Positions 19,966 to 28,406 of a stretch of 58,004 nt of DNA are shown piece after piece. The translations under genes and the position numbers were made by a program. The notes under the pieces are model-generated. The model worked only from the letters and a program-made list of their open reading frames with translations. It ran no database searches and was not told where the DNA came from. Position 1 is the first letter of the stretch. Each line of letters starts with the position of its first letter. The DNA comes from Vreelandella subglaciescola (GTDB lineage: Bacteria; Pseudomonadota; Gammaproteobacteria; Pseudomonadales; Halomonadaceae). The stretch covers positions 1-58,004 of the forward strand of contig JAKDRW010000008.1 in NCBI GenBank assembly GCA_030454225.1, read 5' to 3'.

Positions 19966-20985
19966 ATGGCACTTCCCCGTTTACCCCGCGCCTTCCAGTA
20001 CAGTCTTTTGGCGCTTGCCGTTACCGCCAGCGCCTCGGGTACCGCCAGCGCCGCCGACCGCGAACTGCTGAATTCGTCTTACGACATCGCTCGCGAACTG
20101 TTTGCCGATATCAACCCCAAATTTCAGGCCTGGTGGGAAGACGAGCACGATGAAACGGTTGACGTCAGCCAGTCCCACGACGGCTCCTCCGCCCAGGCGC
20201 GCGCCATTCTTCAGGGCCTGCGCGCCGACGTGGTGACGTTCAACCAGGTCACCGACGTCCAGGTGCTGGCCGAGGCCGGCCTAGTCGCCAAGGATTGGCA
20301 AGAGGCGTTTGATAACAACGCCTCGCCCTACTACTCCACCGCCGCTTTTCTGGTGCGCGAAGGCAACCCGAAAAATATTCAAAGCTGGGAAGACCTGGCC
20401 GCTGAGGACATCGATATCGTCTTCCCCAACCCTAAAACCTCGGGTAACGGTCGCTATACCTATCTGGCCGCCTGGGGTGCTGCCGACAAGCGTTTTGACG
20501 GCGATGAAGACAAGATCCGCGACTACATGAAAACCTTCCTCGGCAACGTCGAAGTGTTTGATACCGGCGGCCGCGGCGCGACCACCAGCTTTATCGAGCG
20601 CGAGATCGGCGACGTACTGATCAGCTTTGAGTCCGAGGTCAACAACATCCGCCGCGAATACGGCAGCGACGACTACGACGTCGTGGTACCGCCGGTCAGC
20701 ATCCTCGCGGAATTCCCGGTCGCGGTCGTAGAAACCAACGCCGAGCGCAACGACAACGTCGACTTGGCTCACGGCTACCTCGACTACCTGTATCGTGAAG
20801 ATACCCAGCGCCTGCTCGCCAGCTTCAACTACCGCGTGCATAACGCCACCGTGGTCGAAGAGTTTGCCGACCAGTTCCCGGAAACCGAGCTGCTCGAAGT
20901 GGAAGACGTGTTCGGCAGCTGGGACGAGGCCATGGAAAAGCACTTTGAAAGCGGCGGCCTGATCGATCAGCTGCAGCGCAGGTAA
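19966..20985 (+). CDS. sbp: Sulfate-binding periplasmic protein
   Basis: Periplasmic sulfate/thiosulfate receptor that delivers its ligand to the CysTWA transporter. The 339-residue precursor has a signal peptide ending at about residue 29 (ASGTASA). The mature part starts with LLNSSYDIARELF, typical of Sbp/CysP. SQSHDGSSAQARAI is the ligand-contact region (DQSHGGSG in enteric Sbp). It also has FPNPKTSGNGRYTYLAAWG and DTGGRGATTSFIERGIGDVLI-like blocks. The mature protein is strikingly acidic, as expected in a halophile. Sulfate versus thiosulfate preference cannot be read from sequence; the symbol cysP is the alternative. Confidence 0.92.
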   Translation: MALPRLPRAFQYSLLALAVTASASGTASAADRELLNSSYDIARELFADINPKFQAWWEDEHDETVDVSQSHDGSSAQARAILQGLRADVVTFNQVTDVQVLAEAGLVAKDWQEAFDNNASPYYSTAAFLVREGNPKNIQSWEDLAAEDIDIVFPNPKTSGNGRYTYLAAWGAADKRFDGDEDKIRDYMKTFLGNVEVFDTGGRGATTSFIEREIGDVLISFESEVNNIRREYGSDDYDVVVPPVSILAEFPVAVVETNAERNDNVDLAHGYLDYLYREDTQRLLASFNYRVHNATVVEEFADQFPETELLEVEDVFGSWDEAMEKHFESGGLIDQLQRR

Positions 20986-20992
20986 ACGCCCT

Positions 20993-21859
20993 ATGAGCTT
21001 TCAGGCAATCAGGCTCCCCCGGCGCTTTTCCGGCAGCCCACGCGTGCTGCCGGGCTTTGGCCTGTCCATGGGCATCAGCGTGCTGTTCATCTCGCTGGTG
21101 CTGCTTTTGCCCATGACCGGCCTTTTCGGCCAGCTGGCGGGGCTGTCGCTGGCCGAATACTGGACGATCATCAGCGATCCGCGCGTGGTCGCAAGCTACG
21201 CCGTTACCATCGGTGCCGCCGCCGTGGCGGCGCTGGCCAACGGCGTATTCGGCCTACTTTTGGCCTGGGTGCTGGTGCGCTACGAGTTTCCCGGCAAGCG
21301 TTTTCTCGACGCGCTGATGGATCTGCCCTTCGCACTGCCCACCGCCGTTGCCGGCATTACGCTGGCCACGCTGTACGCCAAAAGCGGCTGGGTCGGCGGC
21401 CTGCTCGAGCCGCTGGGTTTCAAGGTCGCCTACACCTGGGTAGGCATTGCGCTGGCTATGGCCTTTACCAGCATTCCGTTCGTAGTGCGCACCGTGCAGC
21501 CGGTGCTCGAGGACATGCCCGCCGAGATCGACGAGGCGGCCGTTTCGCTTGGCGCCAGCGACGGCGTGGCCTTTCGCCGAGTGATCATGCCGCACCTGTG
21601 GCCCGCGCTGGTCACCGGCACCGGCCTGGCGTTCGTGCGCTCGCTGGGCGAATTCGGCGCGGTCATCTTCATCGCCGGCAACGCGCCGTATGAAACCGAA
21701 ATCACCGCGCTGATGATCTTCGTCAAGCTGCAGGAGTACGATTTCGCCGGCGCCTCGGCGATCGCCTCGGTGGTGCTGTTTGTCTCGCTGGCCCTGCTGT
21801 TGGCGATCAATATCTGGCAGGGCCGCTTTGTCCGCCGCCTGCACGGAGGAAGGGGCTAA
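20993..21859 (+). CDS. cysT: Sulfate/thiosulfate ABC transporter permease CysT
   Basis: One of two membrane permeases of the sulfate importer. The 288-residue product has six predicted helices and the permease EAA-type loop DEAAVSLGASDGVAFRRVIMPHLWPAL, which docks with the CysA ATPase. The conserved LPFALPTAVAGITLATLY segment is typical of CysT. It starts 7 bases after the sbp stop, and its TAA overlaps the cysW ATG by one base. The transporter genes thus form one tightly packed operon. Confidence 0.94.
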   Translation: MSFQAIRLPRRFSGSPRVLPGFGLSMGISVLFISLVLLLPMTGLFGQLAGLSLAEYWTIISDPRVVASYAVTIGAAAVAALANGVFGLLLAWVLVRYEFPGKRFLDALMDLPFALPTAVAGITLATLYAKSGWVGGLLEPLGFKVAYTWVGIALAMAFTSIPFVVRTVQPVLEDMPAEIDEAAVSLGASDGVAFRRVIMPHLWPALVTGTGLAFVRSLGEFGAVIFIAGNAPYETEITALMIFVKLQEYDFAGASAIASVVLFVSLALLLAINIWQGRFVRRLHGGRG

Positions 21860-22686
21860 TGCAACGTATCGGTGATTCCCCCGGCACGCGCCGGCTGCTG
21901 GTGAGCGCGGCGCTGGTGCTGACGGCGGTATTTTTGCTGCTGCCGCTGGTGGCCATTTTTGCCCAGGCGCTGGCCAAGGGCGTCGGCGTTTTCTGGACCA
22001 ACATAAGCGACGGCTATACGCTGCATGCGATCTTTTTGACGCTCGCCGTCGCGCTGCTGACAATCCCCATTTGCCTGGTGTTTGGCGTGGCGCTGGCCTG
22101 GCTGATTACGCGCTTTGCGTTTCCCGGCCGACGACTGTTGCAAACCATGATCGACATTCCCTTTGCGGTATCACCGGTGGTGGCGGGGCTGATTTACCTG
22201 CTGCTCTACGGGCGCAACGGCTGGGTCGGCACTTGGCTTGACGCCCACGACATCCAGCTGATGTTTGCCTGGCCGGGAATTTTGATGGTAACGGTGTTTG
22301 TCACCTGCCCGTTTATCGCCCGCGAGCTGATCCCGCTGATGCAGGCGCAGGGCAGCCGCGAAGAAGAAGCCGCGATCACCCTGGGCGCCGGCGGCTTTAC
22401 CACCTTTCGCCGCATCACCCTGCCCAATATTCGCTGGGCGTTGCTTTACGGCGTGATTTTGACCAACGCCCGCGCCGTGGGCGAGTTCGGCGCCGTTTCG
22501 GTGGTCTCCGGCGCCATCCGTGGGCAAACCAATACGCTGCCGCTGAACGTGCAGCAGCTTTATCAGGACTACAACACGGTCGGCGCCTTCTCGAGCGCAG
22601 CACTTTTGGCACTGATCGCCCTATTAACGTTGGCGGCCAAGGCCGGTCTGGAATGGCACGCAGCGCGCCGGGAGGCAATCGCATGA
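21859..22686 (+). CDS. cysW: Sulfate/thiosulfate ABC transporter permease CysW
   Basis: Second permease of the sulfate importer; 275 residues with about six membrane segments. The EAA loop is [28 protein letters not shown], followed by [16 protein letters not shown], a signature shared by CysW proteins. It starts on the base that ends cysT, behind GGAGGAAGGG. Its last codons overlap the cysA start (ATGA). Confidence 0.94.
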   Translation: MQRIGDSPGTRRLLVSAALVLTAVFLLLPLVAIFAQALAKGVGVFWTNISDGYTLHAIFLTLAVALLTIPICLVFGVALAWLITRFAFPGRRLLQTMIDIPFAVSPVVAGLIYLLLYGRNGWVGTWLDAHDIQLMFAWPGILMVTVFVTCPFIARELIPLMQAQGSREEEAAITLGAGGFTTFRRITLPNIRWALLYGVILTNARAVGEFGAVSVVSGAIRGQTNTLPLNVQQLYQDYNTVGAFSSAALLALIALLTLAAKAGLEWHAARREAIA

Positions 22687-23780
22687 GCATTCGTCTGGAA
22701 AATATCGGCAAACACTTTGGCGCCACCCGGGCGCTTGAGCCGGTGAACCTGGATATTCACGAGGGTGAACTGGTGGGACTTCTGGGCCCTTCCGGCTCGG
22801 GGAAAACCACGTTGCTGCGGATTATCGCCGGGTTGGAAACCCCCGACCGCGCAGGCACGCGAACGCCGGCGCGCATCCTCTTTGGCCAGCGCGACGTGAC
22901 CCACGTCCACGTCCGCGACCGGCGCATCGGCTTTGTCTTTCAACACTACGCGCTGTTTCGTCACATGAGCGTGTTCGACAATGTCGCCTTTGGCCTGACC
23001 GTAATGCCGCGGCGCAGCCGCCCGTCGCGCGGTGAAATCCGTGCCCGGGTATTTCGCCTGCTGGAAATGGTCAAGCTTGAGCATCTGGCCAACCGCTACC
23101 CCGCGCAGCTGTCCGGCGGCCAACAACAGCGCGTCTCGCTGGCCCGGGCGCTGGCCGTCGAGCCCGATGTGCTGCTGCTCGATGAACCCTTCGGCGCGCT
23201 GGACGCCAAGGTGCGCCAGGACCTGCGCCGCTGGCTGCGCCACCTGCACGAAGAGCTCAACTTTACCAGCGTGTTCGTCACCCACGATCAGGAAGAAGCA
23301 CTTGAGCTTTCTGACCGCGTGGTGGTGATGAGCGACGGCAGGATCGAACAGATCGATACCCCGGAAACGCTCTACCGCGCCCCGCAAAATCGTTTCGTGT
23401 TCGAGTTTCTGGGCGACGTCAACCACCTGGAAGGCCAGGTGCACAACGGTGTGCTGACCTGCGGCGATGCGCGCCTGGCGGTCGACCTTGCCGACGGCGC
23501 ACAGGAGCTATTGCTGCGCCCCCACGAGGTTCGCCTGGCCGAGCAGCCCACTAGCGACTGCCATCTGCCGGTCACCGTCACCGCGGTATCGCCGATTGGC
23601 GCTGAAGTGCGCGTCGAGCTTGCGGCCGACTGGCTCGCCAAGCCCTGGCTTGCCACCGTGCGCCATGCCGATTTTGAACGGCTGAGCCTGCAGCGCGGTA
23701 AACGCCTGTTCGCCCACCCGCGCCAATGGCACCGCTTTACCGATGAAGCCGCCGGCCTTCTCAAGCCCCATGCGGCATAG
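22683..23780 (+). CDS. cysA: Sulfate/thiosulfate ABC transporter ATP-binding protein
   Basis: ATPase that powers sulfate import. From ATG 22683, which overlaps the cysW stop and follows GGGAGG, the product is 365 residues. An earlier in-frame ATG at 22653 lies inside cysW and adds residues absent from the family. It has Walker A GPSGSGKT at residues 35-42, signature [15 protein letters not shown], Walker [13 protein letters not shown] and the switch His in [10 protein letters not shown]. The C-terminal ~110 residues form the TOBE-like regulatory domain ([11 protein letters not shown]). It completes the sbp-cysTWA operon. Confidence 0.95.
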   Translation: MSIRLENIGKHFGATRALEPVNLDIHEGELVGLLGPSGSGKTTLLRIIAGLETPDRAGTRTPARILFGQRDVTHVHVRDRRIGFVFQHYALFRHMSVFDNVAFGLTVMPRRSRPSRGEIRARVFRLLEMVKLEHLANRYPAQLSGGQQQRVSLARALAVEPDVLLLDEPFGALDAKVRQDLRRWLRHLHEELNFTSVFVTHDQEEALELSDRVVVMSDGRIEQIDTPETLYRAPQNRFVFEFLGDVNHLEGQVHNGVLTCGDARLAVDLADGAQELLLRPHEVRLAEQPTSDCHLPVTVTAVSPIGAEVRVELAADWLAKPWLATVRHADFERLSLQRGKRLFAHPRQWHRFTDEAAGLLKPHAA

Positions 23781-23875
23781 CCATTGCGCCGCCGAACCCT
23801 TGGCGACGCTATGCCCCTTTGCCGGTTAGCGGCTAAACTGCGCTTGTCACTTAACTCATTACCGCGGAGATTGTT

Positions 23876-24469
23876 ATGCAGCGACGTTTTTTCCTGAGCG
23901 GCCTGGGCCTATTGCTGGCCAGCCTGTTACTTGCCGGCTGCGCCAGCCCTCAGTACCTGTCCGTCACGCCCGAGCGCAGCGCGCCGGTCGCCCAGTTTGG
24001 CAACGGTCAGGAAGTGGCGGTGTTTGCCCAGGACGGGCGCGATAGCGACGTTATTGGCCATCGCAGCGGCGGCGGCATGTCAACGTCGCAGATTACCGTC
24101 AGCAGCCACGTGCTGATTCCGCAGCTGCAACGCGAAGCCGAACGCGCCGTGAGCGACATGGGCTTTACCCCGGTCAACGAGGAAGCCGAAGGCCGCCCGA
24201 CGCTGGTTCTGGAACTCTCGCGGCTGAACTACGCTCAGGCCGATGCGGCTCAGCCAGGCCTTGACGAAGCCCGCCTGGAAGGCGTGCTGCGCGCCATCGC
24301 CACACAGGGCGGCACTACCTACACCGGCACCTATACCTCGCGGCGCACCCAAAGCTACGCGCTTAAACCCAGCGCCGGCGACAACACCGAAATGCTCAAC
24401 CAGCTGCTGAGCAAGGCACTTGACCGGGCGTTCAACGACGGCGAACTCGGCGCGCTGTTAGCGCGTTAA
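23876..24469 (+). CDS. YajG-family lipoprotein
   Basis: A 197-residue lipoprotein precursor with lipobox LLAGC (lipidated Cys22); the +2 residue is Ala, so outer-membrane sorting by the Lol system is expected. The mature part resembles YajG: a paired-strand start followed by SSHVLIPQLQREAERAVSDMGF and a late LNQLLSKALDRAFND helix. Function of the family is poorly defined; roles in envelope or peptidoglycan metabolism are suspected. It has its own upstream gap of about 95 bases after cysA and a GCGGAGA ribosome-binding site, so it need not belong to the sulfate operon. Confidence 0.75.
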   Translation: MQRRFFLSGLGLLLASLLLAGCASPQYLSVTPERSAPVAQFGNGQEVAVFAQDGRDSDVIGHRSGGGMSTSQITVSSHVLIPQLQREAERAVSDMGFTPVNEEAEGRPTLVLELSRLNYAQADAAQPGLDEARLEGVLRAIATQGGTTYTGTYTSRRTQSYALKPSAGDNTEMLNQLLSKALDRAFNDGELGALLAR

Positions 24470-24493
24470 CCACGCCCGCTTGATGGCGCCCGC

Positions 24494-25306
24494 CTAGCAG
24501 GAGACCACCAGCTTGTGCGGGCGCGTAGGGTGCTCTATCACCGCAAGCGGCAACCGATACAGCTCCGACAGCAGCCGATCCTCAAGCACCGCCTCCGTCG
24601 CGCCCTGGGCGATGCAGCGTCCCTCTTGCAGCAGCAGAACGTGGTCGGCGTAGCGCGCGGCCAGGTTCAGATCGTGCAAAATCACCAACACCCCCAGACC
24701 CGCCCGTGCCTGACGCTGGGCGATTTCCAGGGTCAGCTGCTGGTGAGCCGGGTCAAGCGCCGCGGTGGGCTCGTCCAGCAGCAGATAGCGCGCGCTGTTT
24801 GGCGGCTCGGCGGCGTCCCGATAAATCTGCGCCAGCACCCGGGCAAGCTGCACCCGCTGCTGCTCGCCGCCGGACAGCACCGGGAACGAGCGCTCGGCCA
24901 AATGTGAACACCCCGCCTGTGCCAAGCACGTTTGCGCTATGACGAGGTCTCGGGCGTGGCCGCTTGAGTGGGGAATACGCCCCATCATCACCACCTCAAG
25001 CGCGGTAAATGGAAAGCTTAAAGTGGATTTTTGCGGCAGCACCGCGACCTGGCGGGCGATATCTTCCCGCGCCCAGTCCGCGTAGGGCTGGCCGTTAAGG
25101 GTCATATGGCCGGTATCCGCCGCGACCTCGCCGGAGAGGATTTTCAACAGGCTACTTTTGCCCGCGCCGTTGGGGCCAAGCACTGCCGTCACCTGCCCGG
25201 GCACTATCGCCACGTTAATGTTATCCACCAGCGTCTGGCGGCCCACGCGGCAGCCAACGCCTTGGGCCGCAAGCGCCATGGTGGCGGCGTCAGTGGTAGC
25301 GGTCAT
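24494..25306 (-). CDS. hmuV: Haemin ABC transporter ATP-binding protein
   Basis: ATPase of the haem/haemin importer, last gene of the minus-strand haem operon. The 270-residue product has Walker A GPNGAGKS at residues 44-51, a Q-loop in VLPQKSTLSFPFTALEVV, signature LSGGEQQRVQLARVL, Walker B LLLDEPTAALD and switch His in ILHDLNLAARYAD. DPAHQ after Walker B and the overall length are typical of HmuV. It overlaps hmuU by four bases. Siderophore transporters of the FecE type look similar, but the adjacent hmuS favours haem. Confidence 0.9.
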   Translation of the reverse strand: MTATTDAATMALAAQGVGCRVGRQTLVDNINVAIVPGQVTAVLGPNGAGKSSLLKILSGEVAADTGHMTLNGQPYADWAREDIARQVAVLPQKSTLSFPFTALEVVMMGRIPHSSGHARDLVIAQTCLAQAGCSHLAERSFPVLSGGEQQRVQLARVLAQIYRDAAEPPNSARYLLLDEPTAALDPAHQQLTLEIAQRQARAGLGVLVILHDLNLAARYADHVLLLQEGRCIAQGATEAVLEDRLLSELYRLPLAVIEHPTRPHKLVVSC

Positions 25307-26349
25307 AGGCGATATTTCCTTCCCTGCACAATAATCAGGACAATAAAGAAAGGCCCGCCGATCATCGACGTCAAAAGTCCGATGGGCAGCTCCGCCGGGG
25401 CGATCAGGCTGCGCGCCAGCATGTCTGCCACCACCAGAAACAAGCCCCCCAGAAGCGCCGAGGCCGGCAGCAGATAGCGATGGTCCGGCCCCAGCGTCAT
25501 GCGTACCAGATGCGGCACGATCAGCCCCACAAAGCCCACCATGCCGGCGGCCGCGACGGCGGCCCCCACGGCCAGCGCGCTGAGCAGCATCACCCGGTAT
25601 TTGACCCGGTTGACGTCAACACCCAAATGGCGAGCTTCAGACTCGCCCAGCAGCAGCGCGTTGAGCGGCCGGGCCAGGCGCGGCAGCAGCAAAAGCGCCA
25701 GCACAATCAGCGAGCCCCCGGCCAGCACCACCTCCCACATGGCACCGCCGAGGCTGCCCATGGACCAGAACGTCAGGGTGCGCAGCTGGGCATCGTCGGC
25801 CATGTAGGTAAAAAGCCCGATCCCTGAGCCTGTGATGATGTTGATCGCAATGCCGCCCAGCAGCAGCGTGCTGGTGGAGGTGCCGCCGCTTCTTGAGGTG
25901 GCAATGCGCGCCACCAGAAGCGTGGTTACAAAGCCCCCGGCAAAGGCGGCCAGCATCAGGCTGTAGGGGCCCATCCAGGCGATCAGCGGACCAAGCGTGG
26001 TGCCGCCCAGCACGATGACCGAAACGGCGGCAAGCGCAGCCCCGCCGGAGACGCCGATCAGCCCCGGGTCGGCCAGCGGATTGCGAAACAGCCCCTGAAT
26101 GGCTGCACCGCTGGCGGCAAGCGCTGCGCCCACCAGCATGCCGAGAATTGCCCGGGGCAGACGGATGGAGGTGATGATGGTGTCCAGGTGCGCCCCGCCG
26201 TGCGCGCTGCCCAGCCCCAGCAGCACCTTGAGGCTATCCTGCCACATGATGCTCATGGGCCCGACGGTGGTGGAAAACACAAGCGTTGCCGCCGACAGCA
26301 GCGCGAGCACCGCCAGCGCCTTCTGGCTGGTGCGGGCTCTAGCGTGCAT
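25303..26349 (-). CDS. hmuU: Haemin ABC transporter permease (FecCD family)
   Basis: Inner-membrane permease for haem, of the BtuC/FecCD type. The start at ATG 26349 has GGAGG six bases upstream and gives 348 residues starting MHARARTSQ; upstream ATGs up to 26376 are possible. About ten hydrophobic helices are visible. RLPRAILGMLVGAALAASGAAIQGLFRNPLADPGLIGVSGGAA is the family core (only described in part here), and GFVGLIVPHLVRM is the cytoplasmic coupling region. It overlaps the hmuT end by 11 bases and the hmuV start by four. Confidence 0.9.
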   Translation of the reverse strand: MHARARTSQKALAVLALLSAATLVFSTTVGPMSIMWQDSLKVLLGLGSAHGGAHLDTIITSIRLPRAILGMLVGAALAASGAAIQGLFRNPLADPGLIGVSGGAALAAVSVIVLGGTTLGPLIAWMGPYSLMLAAFAGGFVTTLLVARIATSRSGGTSTSTLLLGGIAINIITGSGIGLFTYMADDAQLRTLTFWSMGSLGGAMWEVVLAGGSLIVLALLLLPRLARPLNALLLGESEARHLGVDVNRVKYRVMLLSALAVGAAVAAAGMVGFVGLIVPHLVRMTLGPDHRYLLPASALLGGLFLVVADMLARSLIAPAELPIGLLTSMIGGPFFIVLIIVQGRKYRL

Positions 26350-27223
26350 CCACGGCCTCCGCATCATATAGCGCACCGTTCAACCACGCGACCGCCTCGC
26401 CGATGCGCGGGCCAAAGCCCAGCAGCAGCGTGCCCTTCTGCTTGATCAGCCGCTCATTCGCGGCCGCCGGCAGCGCGGCAAAGCCGGGCCTTTCAAACAG
26501 CTCGGCAGCGCTTGTGGCGTGCTCGTCACGGGACATCATCAGCACTACGTCGGCGCGAGTCATGGCGATGGCCTCCGGCGAGATGGGTTTGTAGCCTTCG
26601 AAGCTGTCGATCACGTTGATCCCGCCGGCAAGCCGAATCATGGTATCGGCCTCGGTATTGACGCCGCCCACCAGCGGGCTGCGGTCGTTGAGCCCGAGCA
26701 CAAACAGCACCCGCAGCGGATCGTCCAGGCTGTCGCTTGCCACCCGGGCGGCTTCGACATCTGCATGAATGCTCTCCCACAGCGCCTGGCCGGCCTCGGG
26801 CTTGCCCAGCAGTTCGGCCACGCCCATCACCTTGCCTTTGACCGCCTCAAGGGTCGGCTCGGCGGCAAACGTCACCGTCTCAAGGCCACTGTGATCGAGC
26901 TGGCGCACGGCGGTATCCGGCCCGGCGTCATCGGTCATCAGCAACAGATCGGGCTCCAGCGAGAGCACGCCCTCCACGGAAAGCGCGCGCTTGTAGCCGA
27001 TCTGGGGCAGCTCGGTAACTTCCTGCGGGTACTGGGAGGTGGTGTCCACCCCCACCAGCCGCTCGCCCTCGCCCAGCGCGTGGACGATTTCGGTGAGCGC
27101 GCCGTCGGCGCTGACGATGCGCTCGGGCGCGGCCAGCGTCTGCGTTGACAGCGCCAGCGCGGCACCCAGCACAAGAGTGGCGCTCAGCCAGCGGTGCCAT
27201 GTCATTCCCGGCGTTTTCATCAT
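26339..27223 (-). CDS. hmuT: Haemin-binding periplasmic protein
   Basis: Periplasmic receptor that passes haem from the outer-membrane receptor to HmuUV. The start is taken at ATG 27223, behind AAGGGGG; an ATG at 27235 that overlaps the hmuS stop (ATGA) and one at 27220 are alternatives. The 294-residue precursor has a signal peptide ending near LSTQTLAA. The mature protein is a two-lobe TroA-like fold: IVSADGALTEIVHALGEGERLVGVD, then EPDLLLMTDDAG and GFGPRIGEA near the end. The longer frame upstream is an antisense shadow of hmuS. Confidence 0.88.
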   Translation of the reverse strand: MMKTPGMTWHRWLSATLVLGAALALSTQTLAAPERIVSADGALTEIVHALGEGERLVGVDTTSQYPQEVTELPQIGYKRALSVEGVLSLEPDLLLMTDDAGPDTAVRQLDHSGLETVTFAAEPTLEAVKGKVMGVAELLGKPEAGQALWESIHADVEAARVASDSLDDPLRVLFVLGLNDRSPLVGGVNTEADTMIRLAGGINVIDSFEGYKPISPEAIAMTRADVVLMMSRDEHATSAAELFERPGFAALPAAANERLIKQKGTLLLGFGPRIGEAVAWLNGALYDAEAVDAR

Positions 27224-27231
27224 GGCCCCCT

Positions 27232-28332
27232 TCATGCGCAGGCCCGTTCCGGGTCGAGCATGGACTCTGCCAGTTCGCGCCATGCCGGATCTTCCTCCCG
27301 GGTGCGCACGCCGAAGAACTGTGCGGCGGTGTCGCCGTTTTCCAAGTACAGCTCGATGGAGGTGATGGTGCCGTCCTTCGACGGCTTGCGGACCACCCAG
27401 GCCGCGCTCACCTTGTCCATCTGCAGGTGCAGATTGAACTCGGGGTCGAGCACGTTGAGCCAGGGGCCCATGGTTTTGACCCGGCTGATCGCGCCCGAGT
27501 GAATCTGGATATTGCCGCGGTTGCCGACAAAGCACATGATCGGCACGCCGCCCGCAGCGGCCTGCTCCAGCAAAGCGGTTACGCCGGCGGGATCAAACGG
27601 CTGGGCGCGCTCGAAGCCCGCCAGGCGAAACGCCTGCTGGCGGCTGACGCCGTGGCGCTTGAGCATACCCATGAACTGGTGCACGTCGGTAATCTCGTCC
27701 CACTCGGCCGCCAGTGCTGCGGCATCCACGTCGGCGTCGGCTGTGCGGGGCTCGGCGGCGGGCGCCTCTTCCAGCGCAAGCGGCGCGGTCTGGTCGTCGG
27801 CGCGAAACTCGCTGACCAGCGCAAAATAGGCATCCGCGTCGCTTTCCGGCTGCAGGAAGATCTTTTGCACGGCGTTACCCTGGCCGTCAAAGAATTGCAG
27901 GCTGTAGCGCACGCCGTTTTTCACGGGCTCCGCGACGGCAAAGCCGAAGCGCCAGCGCCCGACGATGATGCGCAGGTCAATCTTGCGCTCCTTGCTGATC
28001 ACAAGCCCCATGGGGCCGTTGATTTTTGCCTTCGGATAGCTGCCCTTGCGCTCGTGCACGGCGGCGTCGTTGCGGGTCAGGGTCATCAGGTAGCCCAGCC
28101 GGTGAAACGTCTCGATCTGCTCGCCGAAGCGGTCGTCGAGGCGAATGCGACACAGCTCGTCGGCCTGGGCGTCGATCAGCTCCGCCTCGCTCACGCCCAA
28201 TGCATAGGCCGCGTCACGCCGGCGCAGCGCCGTACCGTCTTCCTGCAGCGCCTGGTACTTGTGCACCAGTTCGGTCAAGAACGGCGTGGCAAGCGCGGTG
28301 TCTTCCGGCTGAATATCAAACATGGTATGCAT
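27232..28332 (-). CDS. hmuS: Haem-degrading/haem-chaperone protein HmuS
   Basis: Cytoplasmic haem-handling protein of the HmuS/HemS/ChuS family, which binds incoming haem and in several bacteria breaks it down to release iron. The 366-residue length and two-repeat layout fit: the first half has LGYLMTLTRNDAAVHERKG, the second has FVGNRGNIQIHSG and WLNVLDPEFNLHL, matching the conserved His-containing repeats. The ATG is preceded by AGGAG at spacing 8. It is followed directly by hmuT. Whether it degrades haem or only stores it cannot be told from sequence. Confidence 0.92.
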   Translation of the reverse strand: MHTMFDIQPEDTALATPFLTELVHKYQALQEDGTALRRRDAAYALGVSEAELIDAQADELCRIRLDDRFGEQIETFHRLGYLMTLTRNDAAVHERKGSYPKAKINGPMGLVISKERKIDLRIIVGRWRFGFAVAEPVKNGVRYSLQFFDGQGNAVQKIFLQPESDADAYFALVSEFRADDQTAPLALEEAPAAEPRTADADVDAAALAAEWDEITDVHQFMGMLKRHGVSRQQAFRLAGFERAQPFDPAGVTALLEQAAAGGVPIMCFVGNRGNIQIHSGAISRVKTMGPWLNVLDPEFNLHLQMDKVSAAWVVRKPSKDGTITSIELYLENGDTAAQFFGVRTREEDPAWRELAESMLDPERACA

Positions 28333-28370
28333 GGCTTTTCTCCTGCTGGTCGGCGTCGTGTTTATCTATA

Positions 28371-28406
28371 GCGTCGGGAATTAAAAGAGCGTCGGGAATT
28401 AAAAGT
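28371..28406. repeat. 18-base tandem duplication at receptor 3' end
   Basis: Two adjacent copies of an 18-base unit, GCGTCGGGAATTAAAAG plus one varying base (A or T), cover 28371-28388 and 28389-28406. The second copy includes the TTA that is the receptor stop codon on the minus strand; the first copy lies just beyond it in the 66-base gap before hmuS. It looks like a recent slippage or tandem duplication. Confidence 0.85.

Noticed and set aside
27224-27535. N-terminal extension of hmuT into hmuS
   Set aside because: The added ~100 residues are antisense-like and would precede a perfect signal peptide; ATG 27223 is the sensible start.
27145-28371. A 408-codon plus-strand frame opposite hmuS
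   Set aside because: Shadow of hmuS; no ribosome-binding site or family resemblance.
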